Source of the DNA: Pseudomonadota bacterium
GTDB lineage: Bacteria > Pseudomonadota > Gammaproteobacteria > Xanthomonadales > Rhodanobacteraceae
Direction of reading: 5' to 3'
NCBI GenBank assembly: GCA_021815695.1
Contig: JAKAZT010000003.1
Location: forward strand, 1 to 45,535
Length of the DNA stretch: 45,535 bases
In this document: piece after piece, positions 34,186 through 41,922 of the stretch
Layout: each line of letters starts with the position of its first letter
How positions within the stretch are numbered: position 1 is the first letter of the stretch
Position numbers and translations under genes: made by a program
Notes under the pieces: generated by a model
Told to the model about the DNA's origin: nothing
What the model saw: only the letters and a program-made list of their open reading frames with translations
Databases searched by the model: none

Positions 34186-35222
34186 TTCCGGTCGCCGCGC
34201 GCGAGCGCGCGCCGCTGCCCGATTTCTGCAGCGCGCCGGTGCTGTTCGCGCTGCTGCTGGTGGCGGCAATCGTGGCGCTGGTGCTGCTGCTGGCACCGGG
34301 GAGCGCGCTGACCCTGCGCGGCTGCAGCCAGGCCATGCTGTTCGCGGTCTGGCTGGCGCTGCTCGGCGGCGTCGCGCTGTGCAAATTGCGCCCGTGGCTC
34401 GACCGCCTGCCGGGTGCCACCAGTTACGCCGCGGCCTGGCTGTTGCTGGTGCTGATCGTGCTGCTGGCCAGCGTGGTTGTGCACTGGATGGATCGTGCGC
34501 TGGGCACCGGACTGATCGCACCCTCGGCGCCGCGCTTCGTTCTCGGCAATGTTGCGGTGACGGCGCTGATCGCTGCCGCGCTGCTGCGCTATCTCTACGT
34601 GCTGGTGCAGTGGCGTGTGCGTCTGGATGCCGTTGCCCGGGCCCAAGTCGATGCGCTGCAGGCGCGCATCCGTCCGCACTTTCTTTTCAACAGTCTCAAC
34701 ACCGCGGCAGCACTGGTGCGGCTTGATCCGCCCGCGGCGGAAAGCACGCTGGAGAACCTGGCCGACCTGTTCCGTGCCGCGCTGGGTGCCGATGATCGCC
34801 CGGGCACGCTGGGCGAAGAGCTGGACCTGATCGAGCGCTATCTGGCCATCGAGCAACTGCGTCTCGGCGCGCGGCTGCGTGTCGAGCGCGATCTCGATGC
34901 ACTGCCGCGCGCGCTGCCGCTGCCACGCCTGCTGCTGCAGCCGCTGGTCGAAAACGCTGTGCATCACGGCATCCAGCCGCGCCGCGAGGGCGGACGGCTG
35001 CAACTGAACGGCCGCCGCGTGGAGGGCGGCGTCGAGATCGTGATCGCCAATCCGCTGGCCGATGCGGCGGGGCCGGCGGCGGGCAGCGGCCACGGTCTTG
35101 CCAACGTCCGCGCCCGTATCGGCTACCATTTCGGCACCCGCGGTGCGCTGCATGTCGCGACCGCCGACGGGCGCTGGACGGTGACGGTGCGATTGCCCGA
35201 TGCGAGTCCTGATCGCCGATGA
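34182..35222 (+). CDS. algZ: LytS/AlgZ-type membrane sensor histidine kinase
   Basis: A 346-residue kinase with four predicted membrane segments in the first 150 residues and no extracellular sensor domain. The His_kinase box reads RIRPHFLFNSLN with phospho-acceptor H166. The ATPase N-box is LLQPLVENAVHHG and the G-box SGHGLANVRARIG. Its last 23 bases overlap the response regulator start, a sign of a co-translated pair. The order kinase-regulator-hemC is that of algZ (fimS)-algR-hemC in Pseudomonas and xanthomonads, where it controls type IV pili and exopolysaccharide. The symbol rests on this context; the local target genes are not visible. Confidence 0.88.
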   Translation: MIPVAARERAPLPDFCSAPVLFALLLVAAIVALVLLLAPGSALTLRGCSQAMLFAVWLALLGGVALCKLRPWLDRLPGATSYAAAWLLLVLIVLLASVVVHWMDRALGTGLIAPSAPRFVLGNVAVTALIAAALLRYLYVLVQWRVRLDAVARAQVDALQARIRPHFLFNSLNTAAALVRLDPPAAESTLENLADLFRAALGADDRPGTLGEELDLIERYLAIEQLRLGARLRVERDLDALPRALPLPRLLLQPLVENAVHHGIQPRREGGRLQLNGRRVEGGVEIVIANPLADAAGPAAGSGHGLANVRARIGYHFGTRGALHVATADGRWTVTVRLPDASPDRR

Positions 35223-35913
35223 CGAACCGCTGGCGCGCATGCGCCTGGAGGCGCTGTTGCGCGAATGTTCCGGCGCCGAGCTGGTCGGCAGCGTCGGTGA
35301 CGCCGAAGCGGTGCTGACCCTGCTGCCCGAGGTGAAGCCCGACGTGCTGCTGCTGGATATCGAGATGCCCGGCCTGTCGGGGCTTGATCTGGCGCGCCGC
35401 CTGAAAGCGCTGCCGGCGCCGCCGCAGGTGGTGTTCTGCACCGCCTACGAGCAGCACGCGGTATCGGCATTCGACTTGGCGGCGGCGGACTATCTGGTCA
35501 AGCCGGTACGCGGCGAACGCCTGTGCGCGGCGCTGCGACGGGCGGCACAGCGGCGCGTCGAGGCGCCGGCAACGCCGTCGCGGCGCGATCACCTCTGCGC
35601 GCGCATCCGTGGCGAGCTCAAGCGGGTGCCGCTGGATGCCGTGCTGTGCCTGCTCGCGGACGACAAATACGTCACCGTGCATCACCGCGACGGCAACCTG
35701 CTGATCGAGGAGTCGCTGAAGCAGCTGGAGCTGGAGTTTCCCGGCCGTTTCGTGCGGCTGCACCGCAATTGCCTGGTGCCGCGCGAGCGCCTGCTGGGTT
35801 TCAAGTCCCTGCCCGACGGCCGTACCGTCGCGCAGATCGCCGGCAGCGATCTCGAACCCGAGATCAGCCGTCGCAAACTACCCGCGCTGCGCGAGCTGCT
35901 GCGCGCCGAATGA
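35200..35913 (+). CDS. algR: LytTR-family response regulator, AlgR-like
   Basis: A 237-residue regulator. The receiver domain (1-115) has the acidic pair D7/D8, phosphorylation site D53 in LLLDIEMPG, and K101 in YLVKP. The C-terminal LytTR DNA-binding domain (about 135-235) has [20 protein letters not shown] and [11 protein letters not shown], both typical. It is paired with the overlapping kinase gene. The linker [13 protein letters not shown] is basic. It is followed 19 bases later by hemC. Confidence 0.92.
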   Translation: MRVLIADDEPLARMRLEALLRECSGAELVGSVGDAEAVLTLLPEVKPDVLLLDIEMPGLSGLDLARRLKALPAPPQVVFCTAYEQHAVSAFDLAAADYLVKPVRGERLCAALRRAAQRRVEAPATPSRRDHLCARIRGELKRVPLDAVLCLLADDKYVTVHHRDGNLLIEESLKQLELEFPGRFVRLHRNCLVPRERLLGFKSLPDGRTVAQIAGSDLEPEISRRKLPALRELLRAE

Positions 35914-35932
35914 CATCGGGAGCCCCCGCCGC

Positions 35933-36844
35933 TTGAACATCCTGCGCATCGCCACCCGCCGGAGCGCGCTCGCGCTGTGGCAGGCCGAACACGTCGCCAC
36001 GCTGCTGCGCGCGGCGCACCCGGGGCTGGTCGTCGAATTGCTGCCGATGACGACGCGCGGTGATCAGGTGCTCGATCGCACCCTGGCCGAGCTTGGCGGC
36101 AAGGGGCTGTTTATGAAGGAGCTGGAAGTGGCGTTGCTGGAACGCCGCGCCGATCTGGCCGTGCACTCGCTCAAGGATGTGCCGGCGGAGCTGGAACCCG
36201 GGTTCGCGCTGGCTGCGGTCTTGCCTCGCGCCGATGCCGCCGACGCATTCGTCAGTTCGCGCCACGATGCGCTGGCGGCGCTGCCGGCCGGCGCACGCGT
36301 CGGCACGTCCTCGCTGCGGCGCACCGCTCAGTTGCGTGCGTTGCGGCCCGACCTGCAGATCGTCGATCTGCGCGGCAACGTCAACACGCGCCTGGCCCGG
36401 CTCGACGCCGGCCACTACGACGCGATCCTGCTTGCCGCGGCCGGGCTCGAGCGCCTGGGTCTTGCGACGCGCATCCGCGCACGCCTCGCCGCACCGGACT
36501 GGCTGCCGGCGCCGGGGCAGGCTGCGATCACGGTGGAGGTCCGCGCCGGCGATGCGCGCGTGGCCGAATTGCTGGCGCCGTTGGAAGATGCCGACACGCG
36601 CACCGCAGTCCGCGCCGAACGCGCCCTCAACGCCGCGCTGGGCGGCAGCTGCACGGTGCCGGTGGGCGCCTGGTGCGTGGTCGGCGAGCGCGGGCTGAGC
36701 CTGTACGGCATGGTCGGCGATGTCGCCAGCGGGCGCCTGCTGCGCGCGGAGGCCGACGATGCAGCATCGGCACCGGAGCGGCTGGGCCGGACGGTCGCCG
36801 CCGCGCTGCTGGCGCAGGGCGCAGGAGTGCTGCTCGGACGCTGA
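35933..36844 (+). CDS. hemC: Porphobilinogen deaminase (hydroxymethylbilane synthase)
   Basis: A 303-residue enzyme joining four porphobilinogens to make hydroxymethylbilane in haem synthesis. [19 protein letters not shown] opens the protein, [20 protein letters not shown] and HSLKDVP follow, and GGSC contains C240, the attachment point of the dipyrromethane cofactor. The start is TTG at 35933 with GGGAG 11 bases upstream; no better start exists. hemD does not follow; the next sequence is the palindromic element and a convergent gene. The algZ-algR-hemC order is conserved in this lineage. Confidence 0.94.
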   Translation: MNILRIATRRSALALWQAEHVATLLRAAHPGLVVELLPMTTRGDQVLDRTLAELGGKGLFMKELEVALLERRADLAVHSLKDVPAELEPGFALAAVLPRADAADAFVSSRHDALAALPAGARVGTSSLRRTAQLRALRPDLQIVDLRGNVNTRLARLDAGHYDAILLAAAGLERLGLATRIRARLAAPDWLPAPGQAAITVEVRAGDARVAELLAPLEDADTRTAVRAERALNAALGGSCTVPVGAWCVVGERGLSLYGMVGDVASGRLLRAEADDAASAPERLGRTVAAALLAQGAGVLLGR

Positions 36845-36925
36845 CGCTGGCCGCACGAAGTGCGAGCCTGTGGATCCCCGACGCTTGCGCCGCCGCGGCG
36901 CGCATTTGCGACGCTGCCCGCAGCG
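36845..36925. other. Short spacer after hemC with two small hairpins
   Basis: CGCAC-GAA-GTGCG (36852-36864) and a GC-only dyad GCGCC-GCCGC-GGCGC (36887-36901) lie between hemC and the 165-bp palindrome. Either could help end the hemC transcript, but no T-tract follows. Confidence 0.35.
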
Positions 36926-37090
36926 CTAGTGCGGTGTCTCGGGAATACGCATCCATCATTCCCGCGTCTTTCGGCGCGATACGGCGTTGCGCCTCGTCGC
37001 CATAGCGCGGCTATGACTCCTCGCCGCGCCTTGTTTCGCACCGAAATCCATCTGGAATTGCCGGCGCGTACTTCCGAGACACCCCACTAG
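36926..37090. repeat. 165-bp centred imperfect palindrome with CTAG ends (MITE-like)
   Basis: The two 25-base ends are inverted copies matching at 22 of 25 positions (GTGTCTCGG at left, CCGAGACAC at right). Further in, TTTCGG at 36969 region pairs with CCGAAA near 37042. The apex is a perfect hairpin CATAGC-GCG-GCTATG at 37001-37015. The centre of the ends and of the apex is the same base, 37008. Both outer borders are CTAG, which could be a 4-base target duplication or the tips of the repeats. The right CTAG contains the TAG complement that stops the DUF481 gene. No ORF of note lies inside. It resembles a non-autonomous mobile element; no second copy was seen in this window. Confidence 0.75.
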
Positions 37091-37914
37091 AAGTTGTAAA
37101 CCAGATTGGTCGTCAGCAGGGTGTCGGTCTTGGCGTTACCGGTCGCCACGCCGCTGGCGATCGCGGCGCCGATGTTGCTGTTGTGGCGCGCCTGGTAGCC
37201 GACCTTCAGCGCCAGCCGCTTGTTCATGTCCACCACCAGATTGGCATCGTTCTGGGTGAAGGTGTTGAAGCTGGCCGCCTCGATCAGCAGGTGATCCTCG
37301 ATGCGGGTGCTGGCGGTCAGCTGATGGCGGAAGGCCATCAGTCCGCGGCCGATCAGCGCGCCGCGCTCCTGGCTGATGCCGGCCTCGCGATAGCGCTTGT
37401 AGCCGGGGCCGACCTCGAAGGCCAGTTCGGTCGCCGGGGTCTTGATCACGGCGCGGTCATAGCCCACCGACACCACGGTCTGGTAGCGGTAGGGCGAAAA
37501 ATCGTCGTGGTCGTAGCGCAGATCGCTGAACAGCGCATTGCGGTCGTCCAGCTTCAGGCCGGACGCGGCGTCGAAGGTGTAGCGGTTGGCGGTCACCGCG
37601 AAACGGTTGAACGTGACCGGCTGGCCGTTGACGACGGTGGCCGTGCTGATCTCGCCGCGGCTGCGCAGGGCGCTGAAGTCGAAGGTGTCCTTCCACTCGC
37701 TGTCTTCATAGCTGAACTTGAGACCCGCGTTGAGGCTCTGCGAGCGGGTGTTGCCGGTGGTGGCGGCAAGGCCCAGCTGACCCTCGCCGTTCCAGCCGGT
37801 GCTGGTGGCCGTCGGCAGGCGTGCGCTGCCGGGCAGGGCGGTGCTGTCGTCGGCACGGGCGCTGGCCGACAGCAGGGCGAGAGCGAACAGCGGGGCGATC
37901 AGATGCGTGCGCAT
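37087..37914 (-). CDS. DUF481-type outer-membrane beta-barrel protein
   Basis: A 275-residue protein with a signal peptide (about 1-20, ending SARA) and alternating beta-strand pattern ending in VYNF, as in outer-membrane barrels. GWNGEGQLGLAATTGNTRSQSLNAGL is the start of the DUF481 (YdiY-like, salt-induced) domain, split here for length reasons at residues 38-63. The function is unknown. The ATG at 37914 was chosen since a longer frame to 37974 puts a non-signal leader in front. Its stop codon TAG is made by the end of the 165-bp palindrome, so the last residues may have been set by insertion of that element. Confidence 0.87.
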   Translation of the reverse strand: MRTHLIAPLFALALLSASARADDSTALPGSARLPTATSTGWNGEGQLGLAATTGNTRSQSLNAGLKFSYEDSEWKDTFDFSALRSRGEISTATVVNGQPVTFNRFAVTANRYTFDAASGLKLDDRNALFSDLRYDHDDFSPYRYQTVVSVGYDRAVIKTPATELAFEVGPGYKRYREAGISQERGALIGRGLMAFRHQLTASTRIEDHLLIEAASFNTFTQNDANLVVDMNKRLALKVGYQARHNSNIGAAIASGVATGNAKTDTLLTTNLVYNF

Positions 37915-38034
37915 GAGGGGTCCGGAAGGCGGGCGATGGAAGCAAAAGACCGCGCGTGATGGTGGCGGTTCCACGAGCAGACCGCGAGTCTGCCAGCGCG
38001 ACGGGTCCGGATCGAGAGGCGCCGCCGCGATCGT

Positions 38035-39801
38035 TCAGAAAGGCCACAGGCGCGGGATCAGCAGCATCGCGATCGCGCAGAACAGCAGGATCAGCGGAAT
38101 GCCGACCTTGGCGAAGTCGGTGAAGCGGTAGCCGCCGGCGCTGCAGACCATGGTGTTGGTCTGGTATCCCACCGGGGTGGCGAACGAGGTCGAGGCGGCG
38201 AAGGCCACCGCCACCAGGAACGGTCGCGCGTCGACGTGCATTCCCGCCGCGGTCGAAACCGCGACCGACACCATCAGCACGACCGAGGCGATGTGGCCCA
38301 TCATCTCGGTCAGCAGCGCGGTCATCAGATACACGGTCAGCAGCATCGCCCACGGCCCGTAGTGGCCGATCGTGCCCAGCACCGCGCCGGCGAACAGGCG
38401 GGTGACGCCGGTATGGTCGAGCGCCAGCCCCAGCGGCATGATCGCGCCCAGCAGCACGATCACCTTCCAGTCCACCGCCTCGTAGGCGGTCGTGGTGTCG
38501 ATGCAGCGGGTCGCCCCCATCAGCAAACAGCCGAGCAGGGCGGCGATCATGATCGGCAGCCAGTTCAGCGCGGCCACCACCACCACCGCCAGCACGATGC
38601 CGAGTGCCAGCGGTGCGCGCTGGTGCGCGGCGGCGGCATGTTCGCGTTCGCTGAGCACGATCAGGCCGGAATGCTTGCGGATCACCACCAGCTCGGTCGC
38701 CGGCAACAACAGCAGCAGCACGTCACCGGGATTCAGGCGCACCTCGCGCAGCTGCTCGCGCAGCACCTGGCCGCGGCGGTGCATCGCCAGCACGGTGGCG
38801 TTGTAGCTCCAGCGGAAATCGAGCTCGGCCAGGGTCTGGCCGATCAGCCGCGAGCCCGGCGCGATCATCACTTCGGCGAGCACGCCCTCGCCCTTGCCGA
38901 AGTCGCTGTCGTGCAGCTGGAACTCGGGCTCCAGCTCCAGCCGCTGGCGTTCGCGCAACAGATCCAGCGCGCCCCAGTCGCCGCGCGCCAGCAGAATGTC
39001 GCCGGCCGCGATCGGCTGTGCCCGCGGCGAGCCCATGTGCGCATCGCCGCGCAGCAGCTCCAGCACGAAGATGCCATGGTCCTCGGCGAGCTTGGCCTCG
39101 GCCACGCTGTGACCGATCAGCGGCGAGTCGGGCATCACCCGCAACTCGGTGATGTACTTGCCCAGTTGCCAGGCCTGGGTCAGTTCGGCGTCGCGCCGTG
39201 CCGGCAGCAGCCAGCGTCCGACCAGCATCATGTAAGCGATGCCGACCGCGGTGCTGACCGCGCCCAGCAGGCTGAACTCGAACATGCCGAACGGGCGCAT
39301 CCCGCGCTGTTGCGCCAGCGTGTCCACCAGCAGGTTGGAGGAGGTGCCGATCAGCGTCGCCACGCCGCCCATCTGCGAGGCGAAGGCCATCGGCATCAGC
39401 ACCCGCGACGCCGACATGCCGTTGCGTGCGCAAACCGCCAGGATCAGCGGCAGGAACACCGCCACCATCGCGGTGTTGTTGATGAACGCCGACAGCACCG
39501 CGACCACCATCATCACCGACAGCGTCAGCAGCCAGGGCTGGCGGATGCGCTCCAGCAGCCGGCCCAGCGGCTGCAGCGCGCCGGTGTGCTGCACGCCGGC
39601 GCCGAGCACGAACATCGCCGCCACCGTCAGCGTCGTCTCGTTGCTGAACCCGGAAAGCGCCTGGGTGGGCGTGAGGATGCGCAGCGCCGCCAGCGCGACC
39701 AGCACCAGCAGCGCGACCACGTCCATGCGCACGCGCTCGCTGACGAACAGCACGACGGCCGCCAGCAGGATCGCGACGGTCGCCCATGCCTGGATGTCCA
39801 T
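38035..39801 (-). CDS. SLC13/DASS-type permease with two TrkA-C domains
   Basis: A 588-residue membrane protein of the SLC13-family permease type. Each half has several membrane segments and the conserved NNTAMVAVFLP (around residue 107) and TSFATPVGYQTN (near 550) hairpin motifs, with GGVATLIGTSSNLL after the first. Between the halves lie two TrkA-C/RCK-C regulatory domains (about 200-285 and 295-380; ELRVMPDSPLIG and EVMIAPGSRLIG). Such proteins carry sulfate, dicarboxylates or other anions with sodium; the substrate is not predictable. The ATG at 39801 has GGAG 7 bases upstream. Confidence 0.88.
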   Translation of the reverse strand: MDIQAWATVAILLAAVVLFVSERVRMDVVALLVLVALAALRILTPTQALSGFSNETTLTVAAMFVLGAGVQHTGALQPLGRLLERIRQPWLLTLSVMMVVAVLSAFINNTAMVAVFLPLILAVCARNGMSASRVLMPMAFASQMGGVATLIGTSSNLLVDTLAQQRGMRPFGMFEFSLLGAVSTAVGIAYMMLVGRWLLPARRDAELTQAWQLGKYITELRVMPDSPLIGHSVAEAKLAEDHGIFVLELLRGDAHMGSPRAQPIAAGDILLARGDWGALDLLRERQRLELEPEFQLHDSDFGKGEGVLAEVMIAPGSRLIGQTLAELDFRWSYNATVLAMHRRGQVLREQLREVRLNPGDVLLLLLPATELVVIRKHSGLIVLSEREHAAAAHQRAPLALGIVLAVVVVAALNWLPIMIAALLGCLLMGATRCIDTTTAYEAVDWKVIVLLGAIMPLGLALDHTGVTRLFAGAVLGTIGHYGPWAMLLTVYLMTALLTEMMGHIASVVLMVSVAVSTAAGMHVDARPFLVAVAFAASTSFATPVGYQTNTMVCSAGGYRFTDFAKVGIPLILLFCAIAMLLIPRLWPF

Positions 39802-39926
39802 CGGCCGGCTCCATTGCGCTGCGATGCATCCGCTTGTACAGGAAGCCGGCATTCGTCGTCACCTTCGCGCTTGCCGCGGCGCGGCGCGCTCGGCATGCTG
39901 GGGCTCCATCGCCCCGAGTTCACCGG

Positions 39927-40910
39927 ATGGACCGCTACGAGCGCATCCTCACCCTGCACCGCAAGCTCAAGGCGGCGCGCCGCCCGCTTGCGCTGACGCA
40001 TCTGACCGACGATCTCGGCTGCTCGCGCGCCACCGTGTACCGCGACGTCGCCTTCCTGCGCGATGCGCTGGGCGCACCGATCGAGAGCGGCGAGGGCGAC
40101 GTTGCCGGCTTCCGCTACGCGCCCGATGAGGGCGAGCGTTTCGAGTTGCCGGGGCTGTGGCTGAGCAGCGAGGAGCTGGCCGCGCTGATGGCGCTGCACG
40201 CGTTGATCGGCCGCGCCGATCCCGGCGTGCTCAGCGGCGCGCTGGCGCCGTTCCGCGCCCGCATCGAGCGCCTGCTCGCCGAGCACGCCAAGGATCCGGC
40301 GCTGCCGCTGGAGCGCATCCGGGTGATCGCATCGGGCGCGCGGCGCATGGACCAGCAGGTGTTTCGCAACGTCGCCGGTGCGGTGCTGGCGCGCAAGCGT
40401 CTGCGCCTGCGCTACCGTGCGCGCACCACCGGCGCCGACTCGCGCCGCACGGTGTCGCCGCAGCGCCTGACCCACTATCGCGACAACTGGTATCTCGATG
40501 CCTGGGACCATGACAAGGAGGCGCTGCGCAGCTTCGCCGTCGATCGCATCGCCGAGCCGCAGACGCTGACCGAGCCGGCCGAGGACGTTGCCGGCCCCGA
40601 GCTGGATGCCATTCTCGCCTCCAGCTACGGCATCTTCGCCGGCAAGCCGCGCGCCTGGGCCACGCTGCGTTTCACCGCCCACGCCGCGCGCTGGGTCGCC
40701 GATACCCACTGGCATTCGCAGCAGGAAGGGCGGTTTCTTGCCGACGGCCGCTACGAGCTGCGGGTGCCGTACTCGAATTCGCGCGAGCTGCTGATGGACG
40801 TGATGAAGTACGGCCCCGACGCCGAGGTGGTGGCGCCGCTGCCGCTGCGCGAGGAGATGAAGATCCTGCTCAAGCTGGCCCTGGACGGCTATGCCGGCGA
40901 TCCGTCATGA
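39927..40910 (+). CDS. WYL-domain transcriptional regulator
   Basis: A 327-residue protein with an N-terminal HTH (residues 1-55; LTDDLGCSRATVYRDVAFLR), a WYL domain (about 140-215) showing the motif in DNWYLDAWDH, and a C-terminal WCX-like extension (230-325). WYL domains bind nucleic acid or small ligands and regulate many processes, including DNA repair and phage defence. The ATG at 39927 is followed by MDRYERILTLHR. Its stop overlaps the patatin gene as ATGA, so the two are coexpressed. The target is unknown. Confidence 0.9.
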   Translation: MDRYERILTLHRKLKAARRPLALTHLTDDLGCSRATVYRDVAFLRDALGAPIESGEGDVAGFRYAPDEGERFELPGLWLSSEELAALMALHALIGRADPGVLSGALAPFRARIERLLAEHAKDPALPLERIRVIASGARRMDQQVFRNVAGAVLARKRLRLRYRARTTGADSRRTVSPQRLTHYRDNWYLDAWDHDKEALRSFAVDRIAEPQTLTEPAEDVAGPELDAILASSYGIFAGKPRAWATLRFTAHAARWVADTHWHSQQEGRFLADGRYELRVPYSNSRELLMDVMKYGPDAEVVAPLPLREEMKILLKLALDGYAGDPS

Positions 40911-41821
40911 GCGATGGCCCGGTATCCGCGGCGCCCGCGCGACCGCGCATCGCCCTCGCGCTGGGCTCGGGCGGCGCCAAGGGGCTCGCTCATATCGGCG
41001 CAATCGAGGCGCTCGAGGCGGCCGGTTTTGCCATCGTCGCGGTTGCCGGCAGCTCGATGGGCGCGCTGGTCGGCGGCATCCACGCCGCCGGACGCCTCGA
41101 CGTTTACCGCGACTGGGCAACCTCGCTGGCCAAGATGGACGTGCTGCGACTGGTCGACTGGACCCTGTCGGGGCCGGGCTTGATCAAGGGCGAGCGCATC
41201 ATCGGCGCGCTGCGCGAGCTGGTCGGCGAGGTCGACATCGAACAACTGGCGATCCCGTTCACCGCGGTCGCCACCGACATCGAGCGCCAGCGCGAGGTGT
41301 GGATCTCCAGCGGCCCGCTGTTCGAGGCGATCCGCGCCTCGATCGCGATTCCGACCCTGTTCCACCCGCAGATCCTGAATGGCCGCCGCCTGGTTGATGG
41401 CGGCCTGCTCAATCCGGTGCCGGTGACGCCGCTGTTGCGCGAGCGTTTCGACTACCTCGTCGTGGTCAGCGTCGATGGTCCTGCCGAGGCCGCGCCGGCA
41501 CCGCCCGAAGTGCCGCCGCGCGGGCCCTACCGGCAGAAGATCGCCGCCCTCGTCGAGCAGCTGCTCGGGCGCGGCGCGGCGCCGGCAGTGCCGCGCGAAC
41601 CCGGCTGGATGGAGCTGATGGGTCAGGCGCTGGATCTGATGCAGGCCAATCTGGCGCATCTGCGGCTGGCGGCCTACCGGCCGGATCTGCTGATCGAGAT
41701 TCCGCGCAACGCCTGCGCGATCTACGAGTTCTACCGTGCCGAGGAGATGATCGCACTGGGTCGCGAGCGTGCCGAGCGCGCCCTCGCGACATGGCGCGTG
41801 GAGCCGGTACCGCCGCCCTGA
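40907..41821 (+). CDS. Patatin-like phospholipase (RssA-like)
   Basis: A 304-residue patatin-family serine lipase. The oxyanion loop GSGGAKG is at about residues 20-26, the nucleophile elbow is GSSMG with S50, and the catalytic Asp is D164 in VDGG, giving the Ser-Asp dyad of the family. There is no signal peptide or membrane segment. It is close in length to RssA/YchK proteins. It is translationally coupled to the WYL regulator and lies 101 bases before aceE. The lipid substrate is not known. Confidence 0.9.
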   Translation: MSDGPVSAAPARPRIALALGSGGAKGLAHIGAIEALEAAGFAIVAVAGSSMGALVGGIHAAGRLDVYRDWATSLAKMDVLRLVDWTLSGPGLIKGERIIGALRELVGEVDIEQLAIPFTAVATDIERQREVWISSGPLFEAIRASIAIPTLFHPQILNGRRLVDGGLLNPVPVTPLLRERFDYLVVVSVDGPAEAAPAPPEVPPRGPYRQKIAALVEQLLGRGAAPAVPREPGWMELMGQALDLMQANLAHLRLAAYRPDLLIEIPRNACAIYEFYRAEEMIALGRERAERALATWRVEPVPPP

Positions 41822-41878
41822 GCGGCTCGCCGCCGCGCTAAACTTGGCTATTCGAGGCGAGCCGCCCGCAGAGGCGGC
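41822..41878 (+). promoter_or_regulatory. aceE leader with two mutually exclusive hairpins
   Basis: A perfect 10-base inverted repeat, GCGGCTCGCC (41822-41831) and GGCGAGCCGC (41856-41865), encloses a 24-base loop. Its right arm is shared with a second hairpin, GCCGCC (41861-41866), CGCAGA loop, GGCGGC (41873-41878). Both cannot form at once. There is no T-tract. It may be a terminator for the patatin gene, an attenuator for aceE, or coincidence in GC-rich DNA. Confidence 0.4.
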
Positions 41879-41922
41879 CCCTGCATCGACAGGCATGGCG
41901 CGCTGCACCGCGGAGGGATTTG

